Source: Desulfobacteraceae bacterium (GTDB lineage: Bacteria; Desulfobacterota; DSM-4660; Desulfatiglandales; Desulfatiglandaceae). Taken from it: a stretch of 5,937 bases of DNA. The stretch lies in contig DQZA01000246.1 in assembly GCA_011042035.1 (NCBI GenBank), positions 1 through 5,937 on the forward strand, read 5' to 3'. Shown here piece after piece: positions 1 to 5,347 of the stretch. The notes beneath the pieces were generated by a model. The model did not search any database. It saw only the letters and a program-made list of their open reading frames with translations, and was not told the origin of the DNA. Position 1 is the stretch's first letter. Every line of letters begins with the position of its first letter. Made by a program: the position numbers and the translations under genes.

Positions 1-128
1 ACCACAAAGTCCAATACCTTGACTTCAACGCCTGCCTCTTCCAGGGCTCCTGCCAAGTAGGCCAAGCCAAGGGGAGGAGAAGGGGTCTCTGAGATGGGAT
101 AATAGGGGTTTATGAGTAGTACCTTCAC
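1..128 (-). CDS. Cobalamin-binding radical SAM protein, N-terminal fragment
   Basis: This partial gene runs off the left edge, so only about the first 42 residues are visible. They begin V-K-V-L-L-I-N-P-Y-Y-P and continue through S-P-P-L-G-L-A-Y-L-A-G-A-L-E-E-A-G to V-K-V-L-D-F. The pattern KVLLINPP..., PPLGLxYLAxxLexxG and vxvlD is the first beta-alpha-beta unit of the B12-binding domain at the head of BchE/P-methylase-type radical SAM enzymes. The CxxxCxxC cluster motif would lie beyond the window and is not seen. The start is taken as GTG at 128-126. AGGAGG (complement of 140-145) lies 11 bases upstream, and the nearby ATG at 134-132 is out of frame and hits a stop after four codons. The gene is divergent from the methyltransferase at 305. 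The substrate cannot be deduced. Confidence 0.8.
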   Translation of the reverse strand, partial: MKVLLINPYYPISETPSPPLGLAYLAGALEEAGVEVKVLDFV

Positions 129-266
129 GGATGGATCATCCTCCTGTGGCATGGCATGAATATTCCAGCTAGAGCAACGTATCCGAACCGAGACCTGAGA
201 TCAAGGGGTATTGTGCCCTTTGTTTCAAATAACACCACAAATAATTTTCCGCGACGCCTCTGGAAA

Positions 267-275
267 TGATACACT
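267..275 (+). promoter_or_regulatory. Possible extended -10 promoter for the methyltransferase
   Basis: TG-A-TACACT fits an extended -10 (TGnTATAAT, four of six in the hexamer). It sits 29 bases before the ATG at 305. No good -35 box is present at 17 bases. It is the best candidate in the 129-304 divergent intergenic region, where I see no small gene and no clear terminator. Confidence 0.25.
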
Positions 276-304
276 GATCGAAACGGGAAAGCTGAAGGGA
301 AACC

Positions 305-859
305 ATGACCCAGAGATTGTGCCCTGTGTGGATGGGCTACGTGCTGCTCAATCCAATAAGGAGGCTCATAGAGAACCCCAAGAAGTTGTTTGGGGGACTT
401 GTGAGAGAGGGCATGTTGGTGGTGGAGGCAGGCTGTGGCATGGGATATTTCACGCTCACGCTGGCCCATATGGTTGGAGCCTCTGGTAAGGTTGTTGCCC
501 TGGACATTCAGGAGGAGATGCTCTCAGTACTGAGGAAAAGAGCTCTTAAAAGGGGTGTTTCTGATAGAATTGAGACTCGTTTGGCCACAGATGATGGATT
601 GCCAGTTCAAGATCTTTTCGGGGAGGTAGACCTAGTGGCGGCAGTCCACGTGGTGCATGAGGTCATGTACCCGGAGCGGTTTCTGGCTGAGCTTACCCGT
701 ACATTGAAGTCAGGCGGGGTATTATTGCTTGCAGAGCCCAGAGGGCACGTTAAGGTGGAAGAGTTTGAGGAAAGCGTTCGTACCCTGTTGTCCTTTGGCT
801 TGCGGGAGGAGAAAAGATATAAGGATCTTTCAAGCCGAATATCAATTTTGAAAAGATAG
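305..859 (+). CDS. Class I SAM-dependent methyltransferase
   Basis: The 184-residue protein is a compact Rossmann-fold methyltransferase (Methyltransf_11/31 type). Visible motifs are motif I E-A-G-C-G-M-G-Y-F (residues 41-49, SAM-binding glycine loop), the acidic end of strand 2 in V-V-A-L-D-I-Q (63-69), strand 4 L-V-A-A-V-H-V-V-H-E-V (110-120), and L-K-S-G-G-V-L-L-L-A-E-P (134-145). The N-terminal V-W-M-G...L-N-P-I-R-R-L segment (8-21) followed by a short helix and G-M-L-V-V is typical of a group of small bacterial and archaeal methyltransferases of unknown substrate. The ATG at 305 has AAGGGA at 295-300. The protein ends S-S-R-I-S-I-L-K-R, a plausible native C-terminal strand, so the gene looks intact. 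Immediately downstream is a katG remnant. Methyl acceptor unknown. Confidence 0.85.
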   Translation: MTQRLCPVWMGYVLLNPIRRLIENPKKLFGGLVREGMLVVEAGCGMGYFTLTLAHMVGASGKVVALDIQEEMLSVLRKRALKRGVSDRIETRLATDDGLPVQDLFGEVDLVAAVHVVHEVMYPERFLAELTRTLKSGGVLLLAEPRGHVKVEEFEESVRTLLSFGLREEKRYKDLSSRISILKR

Positions 860-873
860 GAAGCTTTTTTAGG

Positions 874-948
874 GAAAAACTCGTGCAAGATTTTGTTGCT
901 GCTTGGAACAAGGTTATGAATCTAGACCGATTCGACCTTGCCTGTTAG
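874..948 (+). pseudogene. katG: katG 3' remnant: C-terminal tail of a catalase-peroxidase
   Basis: In the frame ending at TAG 946-948 the DNA encodes E-K-L-V-Q followed by DFVAAWNKVMNLDRFDL and A-C-stop. This is the signature last segment of bacterial catalase-peroxidase KatG (family pattern KFVxDFVAAWxKVMNLDRFDL at the extreme C-terminus). KatG is normally about 720-740 residues, and only about 24 are left. The frame is closed by a TAA at 820-822, and the heme and peroxidase domains are absent. The remnant begins within about 15 bases of the methyltransferase stop codon, so the deletion breakpoint probably lies between 859 and 874. It has no start codon or ribosome site of its own and is not expected to be functional. 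KatG detoxifies hydrogen peroxide, matching the function of the peroxiredoxin that follows. The assignment rests on recognition of the motif, not on a search. Confidence 0.7.
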
Positions 949-955
949 AAAAGTT

Positions 956-977
956 TATCATTTGGTCAAGCCAAATG
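956..977 (+). promoter_or_regulatory. -10-like box overlapping a perfect inverted repeat upstream of the peroxiredoxin
   Basis: TATCAT at 956-961 matches five of six -10 positions, but no convincing -35 stands at the right distance. It overlaps an exact inverted repeat CATTTGG-tcaag-CCAAATG (959-977, seven-base arms, five-base loop). The repeat could be an operator covering the -10 and start site, or a leader hairpin. It lies in the 78-base spacer between the katG-tail stop and the peroxiredoxin ATG. Confidence 0.35.
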
Positions 978-1026
978 GGAGGCGCTTACTTTCACAAGCA
1001 TCTGGGTTGGAAAGGAGGGGATATCC

Positions 1027-1749
1027 ATGAAAAAACTCAAAATCGGCTGTGGCAAGCCCATCGGGGCCAAGGTAGATGGGGCATCGCAAGAAAAACCAAA
1101 GGAGTCCGAATCAACTGCTGGGCAGAAGGAGGTAGCAATGAGTGGAGTAAAAGTTGGACACAAGGCCCCTGATTTTGAGGCGCCAGCTTACCAAGGTGGA
1201 CAATTCGGGCAGGTGAAGCTATCCGATTACCTTGGTAAATGGGTGGTGCTATGCTTTTATCCAGGTGATTTTACATTTGTTTGAGCAACCGAGTTGGCCG
1301 CAGTTGCGGCAAAATATAATGAATTGAAGGAACTTGGAGTCGAGGTTCTGTCTGTGAGCGTGGACAGCCATTTTGTCCACAAGATGTGGGAGGATTATGA
1401 ATTGAGCAAGATGGTGGACGGGGGCATACCCTTCCCAATGCTTTCAGATGGTCCTGGCAACATAGGCAAGGTTTATGGCGTCTATGATGAAGATGCTGGG
1501 GTAGAGTTTCGGGGGCGGTTCATAATTGATCCAGATGGCGTAATCCAGGCAATGGAAATCTTGACCCCACCCGTGGGTCGGAACGTAAACGAGCTTATCA
1601 GGCAGATAAAGGCCTTTCAGCATGTCCGAAAAACCAATGGTGAAGAGGCTACTCCTTCAGGGTGGACACCAGGCAAGACAGTTCTGAAGCCTGGTCCAGG
1701 ATTGGTGGGCAACGTGTGGAAAGAATGGAAGGTTGAGGAGGCCTTTTAA
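1027..1749 (+). CDS. Selenocysteine-containing peroxiredoxin (in-frame UGA read as Sec86)
   Basis: This thiol/selenol peroxidase of the AhpC/Prx1 type reduces hydrogen or alkyl peroxides and is likely cytoplasmic. It reads as one 240-residue frame interrupted only by TGA 1282-1284. The frame is clean on both sides, giving F-Y-P-G-D-F-T-F-V-[UGA]-A-T-E. The TGA falls exactly on the peroxidatic Cys of the PxxxTxxC motif (P79, T83, Sec86). Other family marks are G-H-K-A-P-D-F (44-50), the catalytic-type Arg in F-R-G-R-F-I-I-D-P (161-169), P-V-G-R-N-V-N-E (182-189) and S-G-W-T-P-G (211-216). The usual resolving Cys (VCPAGW) is Thr209. The only cysteines are C8 and C76. Two starts are strong: ATG 1027 (AAGGAGG at 1012-1018, 8-base spacing) and ATG 1138 (AGGAGG at 1127-1132, 5-base spacing, giving 203 residues beginning M-S-G-V-K-V-G). 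I chose 1027 because its frame is open and carries I-G-C-G-K-P-I-G. A gene caller would report 1027-1284 and 1294-1749 as separate ORFs. Selenoprotein peroxiredoxins (PrxU) are an established family. Confidence 0.88.
1127..1140 (+). promoter_or_regulatory. Internal ribosome binding site and alternative start of the peroxiredoxin
   Basis: AGGAGG (1127-1132) stands five bases before an in-frame ATG (1138-1140). This is as good as the site serving ATG 1027. Translation from here removes the 37-residue Lys/Glu/Ser-rich N-terminal extension, including Cys8, and leaves a canonical peroxiredoxin N-terminus. Both forms may be made. Confidence 0.55.
1282..1310 (+). promoter_or_regulatory. Selenocysteine UGA codon with bacterial SECIS-like hairpin
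   Basis: Downstream of TGA 1282-1284, GCCGC (1297-1301) pairs perfectly with GCGGC (1306-1310) around the tetraloop AGUU (1302-1305). This puts 17 bases between the UGA and the apical loop and a G in the second loop position. Both fit the bacterial SECIS model (about 16-37 bases, guanosine in the first two loop positions) used by SelB. Two further A-U pairs (1294-1295 with 1312-1313) could extend the stem past a G-A mismatch. A competing pairing, GCAAC 1285-1289 with GUUGC 1303-1307, is possible but has a 13-base loop. Seen by eye; not folded computationally. Confidence 0.75.
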
Positions 1750-2366
1750 AAGGATTGCCTTCTGAGGACTCCTAGGGTCTTTATTCTGGGTTGTTCTTTG
1801 AAAAGACCTGAGGCCAGGGCCAGTTTGTAAACTTCAAATGGGGCCTGGCCTCCTTTCTTGGGGTCTTCAAATATGTCGTGGATCAATAAATATCCCCCTG
1901 GCAACAGATGAGGGGCCCAGGCATTGTAATCCGTGAAGGCGTCTTCAAACGAGTGGCCTCCATCGATGAAGACCAGGGCAAGGGGTGTGGCCCATTGCCG
2001 TCCTGCCAAGGCAGACTTACAGACCATGGGAACCACCGTGTCCTCCAACCCCGCCTTTTCAATCGTCTCTCTCAGAAAAGGGAATGTATCGATTCGGTGC
2101 CTTTTCTTGTCCATGAGATCGGGATCAAAATATTCCTCCCCTGGTTGCTGCTCTTCTGAACCCCTATGATGGTCAATTGAAAAGAGCACTGAGCCATTCT
2201 GCTTGCAGGCAGTCCCCAAGTAAATAGTAGATTTTCCGCAGTAACTGCCAATCTCAAGACAAGGGCCCTTTTGGCTGGCTTCCAGCGCAATTTCGTATAG
2301 CCGCTGGCCCTCCTCAGGGTCTAAGAAACCTTTGGTGTTTACGATCAATTCATGGTCTAGGTCCAT
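1746..2366 (-). CDS. Class I SAM-dependent methyltransferase (Methyltransf_24-like)
   Basis: The 206-residue protein has the layout of the Methyltransf_24 group. Motif I is C-L-E-I-G-S-Y-C-G-K-S-T (36-47). The strand-2 acidic region is F-S-I-D-H-H-R-G (62-69). The strongly diagnostic L-V-F-I-D-G-G-H-S-F-E-D (131-142) is followed by L-L-P-G-G-Y-L-L-I-H-D-I-F (154-166). The D-G-H and H-D pairs commonly serve metal or substrate contacts in this group, which includes sugar and natural-product O-methyltransferases. The substrate here is unknown. ATG at 2366-2364 has AGGGGA (complement of 2372-2377) five bases upstream and an in-frame stop just before it, fixing the start. Its TAA (1748-1746) overlaps the TAA of the convergent peroxiredoxin, so the two genes share four bases. 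It lies 154 bp downstream of rmuC on the same strand and could be co-transcribed. Confidence 0.85.
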   Translation of the reverse strand: MDLDHELIVNTKGFLDPEEGQRLYEIALEASQKGPCLEIGSYCGKSTIYLGTACKQNGSVLFSIDHHRGSEEQQPGEEYFDPDLMDKKRHRIDTFPFLRETIEKAGLEDTVVPMVCKSALAGRQWATPLALVFIDGGHSFEDAFTDYNAWAPHLLPGGYLLIHDIFEDPKKGGQAPFEVYKLALASGLFKEQPRIKTLGVLRRQSF

Positions 2367-2520
2367 GGTCGTCCCCTGTTGATGAACTCACTGACCCATT
2401 TTGGTCCCATTTTTCCAATGTTTTGTCAATATGAGACAAGTGCTTATTATATGGATATAGTGGCATCTGCCTAGCCGAGTCCTAGTGCCGCGGGAGGAGG
2501 AGCCTTGACAAAATAACATA

Positions 2521-3735
2521 TTATCTTTCATTTGGTTCTTCTTGGGAATCTTCCAATGCGGCAGGCAATGCCCTGCTCTCTCTTAGCTCGTCTAACCGAT
2601 TCAGGGGTTTTTCCAGTTGCCTTTTTCTTGTGGTCATCAATAAATCGTATTCTTTTCTGGTGTCTTCTATCCTTTTGCCAAGGATCTCCAGCTTGGCCAA
2701 AAAGGCTTCCCATTGTTTCTTGAAGGTCCCTAGCAGGCCCAATATTTCCCCCGATGTCTTTTCAAGGGCAAAGTTGTCCACCGCCTGGCGGATGACGGCC
2801 AGTATGGCAAACAGTGTAATGGGCGAGCATATTACAACCTTGTTTTTCAAAGCCTCTTGGGCGATGCTTGCATCTTGCTCTTGGATAAAGGAGTATACCT
2901 GTTCGTTTGGGATGAAGAGAAGTACGTAGTCAAGGGTGTTTTGTTCTGGGTTTATGTAGTCTCTGGTTGTAATTTCCTTAATCCTTGCCTTTACGTCCCG
3001 CAAGAAGTTGTTTTTGAACTGCTGCTTCTCAATGTCTGTGTCAGCCTCCAGGAACCGCAAGTAGTTGTCCAGCGGAAATTTGACGTCCATGTTTAGTTTA
3101 AGATCTTTTGGCAGCAGAAAAGTAAAGTCCGGTCTGGTACCCGCGCCTGCCACGGCCTTTTGCTTGAGGTAGTTTACATTTTCAACGAATCCTGCGACAC
3201 GAAGAACATCTTCGGCCATGCGTTCTCCCCATTGCCCTCTAGCCTTTGTGCTCGCAAGGGCCTCACGCAAGGCATTGGTGGTTTTTAGAAGCTGTGACAC
3301 CTGTTCTTGAGACGCCTTGAGTTGAGTGGCAAGCTGGCTAAACTTTTCTGCGCGATCCTTTTCCAGGTCTCGAACAAGCACAGACACGTTTTCCAGTTCT
3401 GTGTTCATCTTCTTTAGTTGTGCATCGATGAGCGCCTTCTTTGCCTCGAGTTCCTTTGCTGAGACTTCTCTTTCCTCTTGCAACCGGGCCTTGGCAAGCT
3501 TCAAGAATTCTTCCGTTGATTTTCTGAGGGCATCAAAGGATAGATCACCAAAGCTGGCCTTTAGTTCCCCAAGCATTCGATTAAGGGCGGCCTTTTTTTC
3601 TTCTTCGGTCTCTTTAATTATTTCACGGGCAAGACCTTCCGCAGCCCTGCCGTGAACTATGCGGAGGGCAAAGGCTACCAACAGCCCGAGTGCAAAGCCA
3701 ATGGCCAGGGCCAGTGCAATAGGGATCCACTGCAT
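2521..3735 (-). CDS. rmuC: DNA recombination protein RmuC
   Basis: The 404-residue protein has the full RmuC architecture. A single N-terminal membrane segment (residues 3-26, W-I-P-I-A-L-A-L... ending F-A-L-R-I) precedes a long charged coiled coil (about 35-160). The conserved nuclease-fold core follows: R-G-Q-W-G-E (166-171), R-P-D-F (201-204), M-D-V-K-F-P-L (216-222), L-L-F-I-P-N-E (272-278) and S-P-I-T-L-F-A-I-L (304-312). A second helical, charged tail ends the protein. RmuC limits rearrangement at inverted repeats in E. coli, and its exact biochemical role is not settled. The start is ATG 3735-3733, with GGAG (complement of 3744-3747) eight bases upstream and the membrane helix directly after. 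An in-frame ATG at 3792 would add 19 residues but lacks a ribosome site and overlaps the predicted promoter. No clear terminator follows the stop. Confidence 0.92.
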   Translation of the reverse strand: MQWIPIALALAIGFALGLLVAFALRIVHGRAAEGLAREIIKETEEEKKAALNRMLGELKASFGDLSFDALRKSTEEFLKLAKARLQEEREVSAKELEAKKALIDAQLKKMNTELENVSVLVRDLEKDRAEKFSQLATQLKASQEQVSQLLKTTNALREALASTKARGQWGERMAEDVLRVAGFVENVNYLKQKAVAGAGTRPDFTFLLPKDLKLNMDVKFPLDNYLRFLEADTDIEKQQFKNNFLRDVKARIKEITTRDYINPEQNTLDYVLLFIPNEQVYSFIQEQDASIAQEALKNKVVICSPITLFAILAVIRQAVDNFALEKTSGEILGLLGTFKKQWEAFLAKLEILGKRIEDTRKEYDLLMTTRKRQLEKPLNRLDELRESRALPAALEDSQEEPNER

Positions 3736-3769
3736 AATGTTTTCTCCACTGTGTTGGCGATATGGCAGC

Positions 3770-3799
3770 AATCTACTTGCAAACGCATTCAATTGTCAA
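3770..3799 (-). promoter_or_regulatory. Predicted rmuC promoter
   Basis: On the minus strand TTGACA (3799-3794, perfect -35) is followed after 18 bases by TAGATT (3775-3770, four of six -10 positions). The start site would be near 3763, leaving a short leader before the GGAG at 3747. Its position supports the ATG at 3735 rather than 3792 as the rmuC start. Confidence 0.45.
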
Positions 3800-3840
3800 C
3801 GGAATCAAGGGAATCCTTGGATTTGGAGGTTGTGTTGACA
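3794..3840. promoter_or_regulatory. Dyad between divergent promoters of rmuC and the radical SAM gene
   Basis: TGTCAAC (3794-3800) and GTTGACA (3834-3840) form an inverted repeat carrying the two outward-facing -35 boxes. Between them lies a second dyad, AATCAAGG-gaat-CCTTGGATT (3803-3823), whose arms pair with one bulged base. The two dyads are nearly concentric (centres about 3813 and 3817), as expected for an operator controlling both genes, though no regulator family can be named. Confidence 0.35.
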
Positions 3841-3863
3841 GAAGGCAAGAAAAGGAGGAAAAT
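3835..3863 (+). promoter_or_regulatory. Predicted promoter of the radical SAM/SPASM gene
   Basis: A perfect TTGACA (3835-3840) is followed after 17 bases by GAAAAT (3858-3863, four of six). A leader of roughly 110 bases would precede the gene. It contains a perfect ten-base palindrome AGTTTAAACT (3910-3919) and a short AAGCT/AGCTT repeat (3890-3908). No riboswitch or leader peptide was recognised in it. Confidence 0.4.
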
Positions 3864-3979
3864 ATTGTCAATTTTGCAAAAGTTCTTTGAAGCTTGCTTT
3901 TTGAGCTTAAGTTTAAACTGAAATGCATAGCCAAATTGCTTCTCATATTGTCGCCAAGGGGCGGGAAAGGAGGAAGGAT

Positions 3980-5347
3980 ATGGCTGTATTGAAGCAGGCT
4001 AAGGACGCATCCCGCCGGTGGGTTATCCGCCAAATGGTAAAGCTTCTCCCAAGGCTCACCATGGATAACATGGAAACCATGATAAGCCTAGGTCAAAAAC
4101 TCCTCAAGAACCCTGAATACATCCAAACAGCAGAATCCCTCAAACAATATATCCGTGAGAGACATCCAGCGGTAAAGGTAGTGGAGAAGGTGCTCTACGA
4201 TCTATCACCTGAAGCCAGGTTCAGGACCATTTATAACCTATTCATAAAGGGATTGCTCTATGGCACCACTTACAGGGAAGAGATAGCAGAGGATCTGGGT
4301 TTTCGTCCACCCTTGTTTTTTGTCATAAGCCCCACCATGCGCTGCAATCTGAAATGCTATGGGTGTTACTCGGGTGAGTATGAGCAGGCCTATGGACTTG
4401 GCACGGAGTTGCTGGATCGCATATTTACTGATGCAGAGGAACTGGGTATGGCCTTCATTACGGTTTCCGGAGGCGAGCCATTTATTCGAAAAGATCTTTT
4501 GGACCTTTTCGAAAACCACAAGGAGATGATGTTCCAAGTCTACACTAATGGTACCCTCATAGATGAAGAGATGGCCAAGCGGCTTGCCAAAATGGGCAAT
4601 GTGGCTCCCATGATTAGTGTGGAAGGCTTTGAAGAAATCACCGATGGCCGGCGCGGCCAGGGCCATTTCAAGAAGATTATGAAAGCGATGGATTACCTAC
4701 GGGAAGAGGGGGTGTTGTTTGGTGCCTCTGTTTGCCAGACACGGAAAAATTATCTCGAAGTGAGTAGTGAAGAATTTGCAGACCTAATGGCAGAGAAAGG
4801 AGTTTTTTTAATTTGGCATTTTCAGTACATTCCAATTGGCCGTGAACCAGACATGAGCCTCATGCTTACGCCCGAAATGCGTGATACTATAAGGCGACGG
4901 CTGCGGTATATCCGAAACAACTGGCCGTTTTTCATCTGTGATTTTTGGAATGATGGACCTTATGTAGATGGTTGCATAGCAGGTGGTAGGGAGTATTTCC
5001 ACATCAATGCCAATGGCGACGTAGAGCCTTGCGTGTTCGTGCACTTTGCAGTTGATAACATTAAAGAAAAGAGCCTCAAGGAAGCACTTAACTCTGACTT
5101 TTTCAAAGATATCAGGGCCCATCAGCCCTGGTCGGACAACCCTCTTTGCCCGTGCATGATCATTGATAATCCGCATTGTTTGAGGGATATGGTGAAACGC
5201 CACAGACCTGTACCTACCCATGTGGGTGCAGAAAAGATAGTGAACGAGCTTGCGCCTTATCTCGATGAGTACGCACAGAATTACCACCAGATAGCCCATA
5301 AGGCCTGGAACGAGGAGTACGCCGAGGAATATGGCAGGTATCTATGA
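3980..5347 (+). CDS. Radical SAM protein with SPASM-like C-terminal cysteine cluster
   Basis: The 455-residue protein has the radical SAM signature C-N-L-K-C-Y-G-C (C122, C126, C129; CxxxCxxC binding the [4Fe-4S]-SAM cluster), S-G-G-E-P (163-167, SAM amino-group contact) and Y-T-N-G-T (188-192). After the barrel, Cys332, Cys351 in N-G-D-V-E-P-C, and Cys390, Cys392 and Cys400 form a SPASM/twitch-like region for an auxiliary cluster. A helical N-terminal domain of about 110 residues precedes the barrel. The MoaA/NifB/PqqE/HpnH superfamily is clear, but the substrate is not. No precursor-peptide gene lies beside it, so a RiPP maturase role has no support here. Start ATG 3980 has AAAGGAGG (3966-3973) six bases upstream. 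An in-frame ATG at 3923 adds 19 residues without a ribosome site. The TGA stop overlaps the convergent gene's end by six bases. Confidence 0.88.
   Translation: MAVLKQAKDASRRWVIRQMVKLLPRLTMDNMETMISLGQKLLKNPEYIQTAESLKQYIRERHPAVKVVEKVLYDLSPEARFRTIYNLFIKGLLYGTTYREEIAEDLGFRPPLFFVISPTMRCNLKCYGCYSGEYEQAYGLGTELLDRIFTDAEELGMAFITVSGGEPFIRKDLLDLFENHKEMMFQVYTNGTLIDEEMAKRLAKMGNVAPMISVEGFEEITDGRRGQGHFKKIMKAMDYLREEGVLFGASVCQTRKNYLEVSSEEFADLMAEKGVFLIWHFQYIPIGREPDMSLMLTPEMRDTIRRRLRYIRNNWPFFICDFWNDGPYVDGCIAGGREYFHINANGDVEPCVFVHFAVDNIKEKSLKEALNSDFFKDIRAHQPWSDNPLCPCMIIDNPHCLRDMVKRHRPVPTHVGAEKIVNELAPYLDEYAQNYHQIAHKAWNEEYAEEYGRYL

Noticed and set aside
125..469. Minus-strand 114-residue ORF across the methyltransferase start
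   Set aside because: It has no family resemblance and no ribosome site. It overlaps the convincing plus-strand methyltransferase and the start of the minus-strand radical SAM gene.
865..879. TTTTTT-AGGG-AAAAA as a terminator after the first methyltransferase
   Set aside because: The stem is only weak A-T pairs with no GC core and no trailing T run, and it overlaps the katG-tail coding remnant.
1282..1284. TGA as a true stop or nonsense mutation, making the peroxiredoxin a pseudogene
   Set aside because: The codon falls exactly on the catalytic residue, the frame is clean for 155 more codons with full family motifs, and a SECIS-like hairpin follows.
1294..1749. Separate gene starting at TTG 1294
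   Set aside because: It lacks a ribosome binding site and begins in the middle of the peroxiredoxin fold. It is the downstream half of the selenoprotein.
2358..2411. 17-codon minus-strand ORF (MGPKWVSEFINRGRPWT) overlapping the methyltransferase start
   Set aside because: It could be a coupling leader, but the ribosome site is weak and it has no recognisable similarity. Left uncalled.
2446..2451. Perfect TATAAT on the minus strand upstream of the 1746-2366 methyltransferase
   Set aside because: The 17-base-distant hexamer is CTAGGC, with almost no match to TTGACA, and there is no extended -10. Not strong enough to call a promoter.
2503..2508. TTGACA on the plus strand near 2503
   Set aside because: It points into the 3' end of rmuC, with no gene downstream on that strand. 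Probably chance in an AT-rich spacer.
4238..4666. Minus-strand 142-residue ORF, and likewise 4808-5299
   Set aside because: Both are antisense shadows of the radical SAM gene, with composition unlike a real protein.
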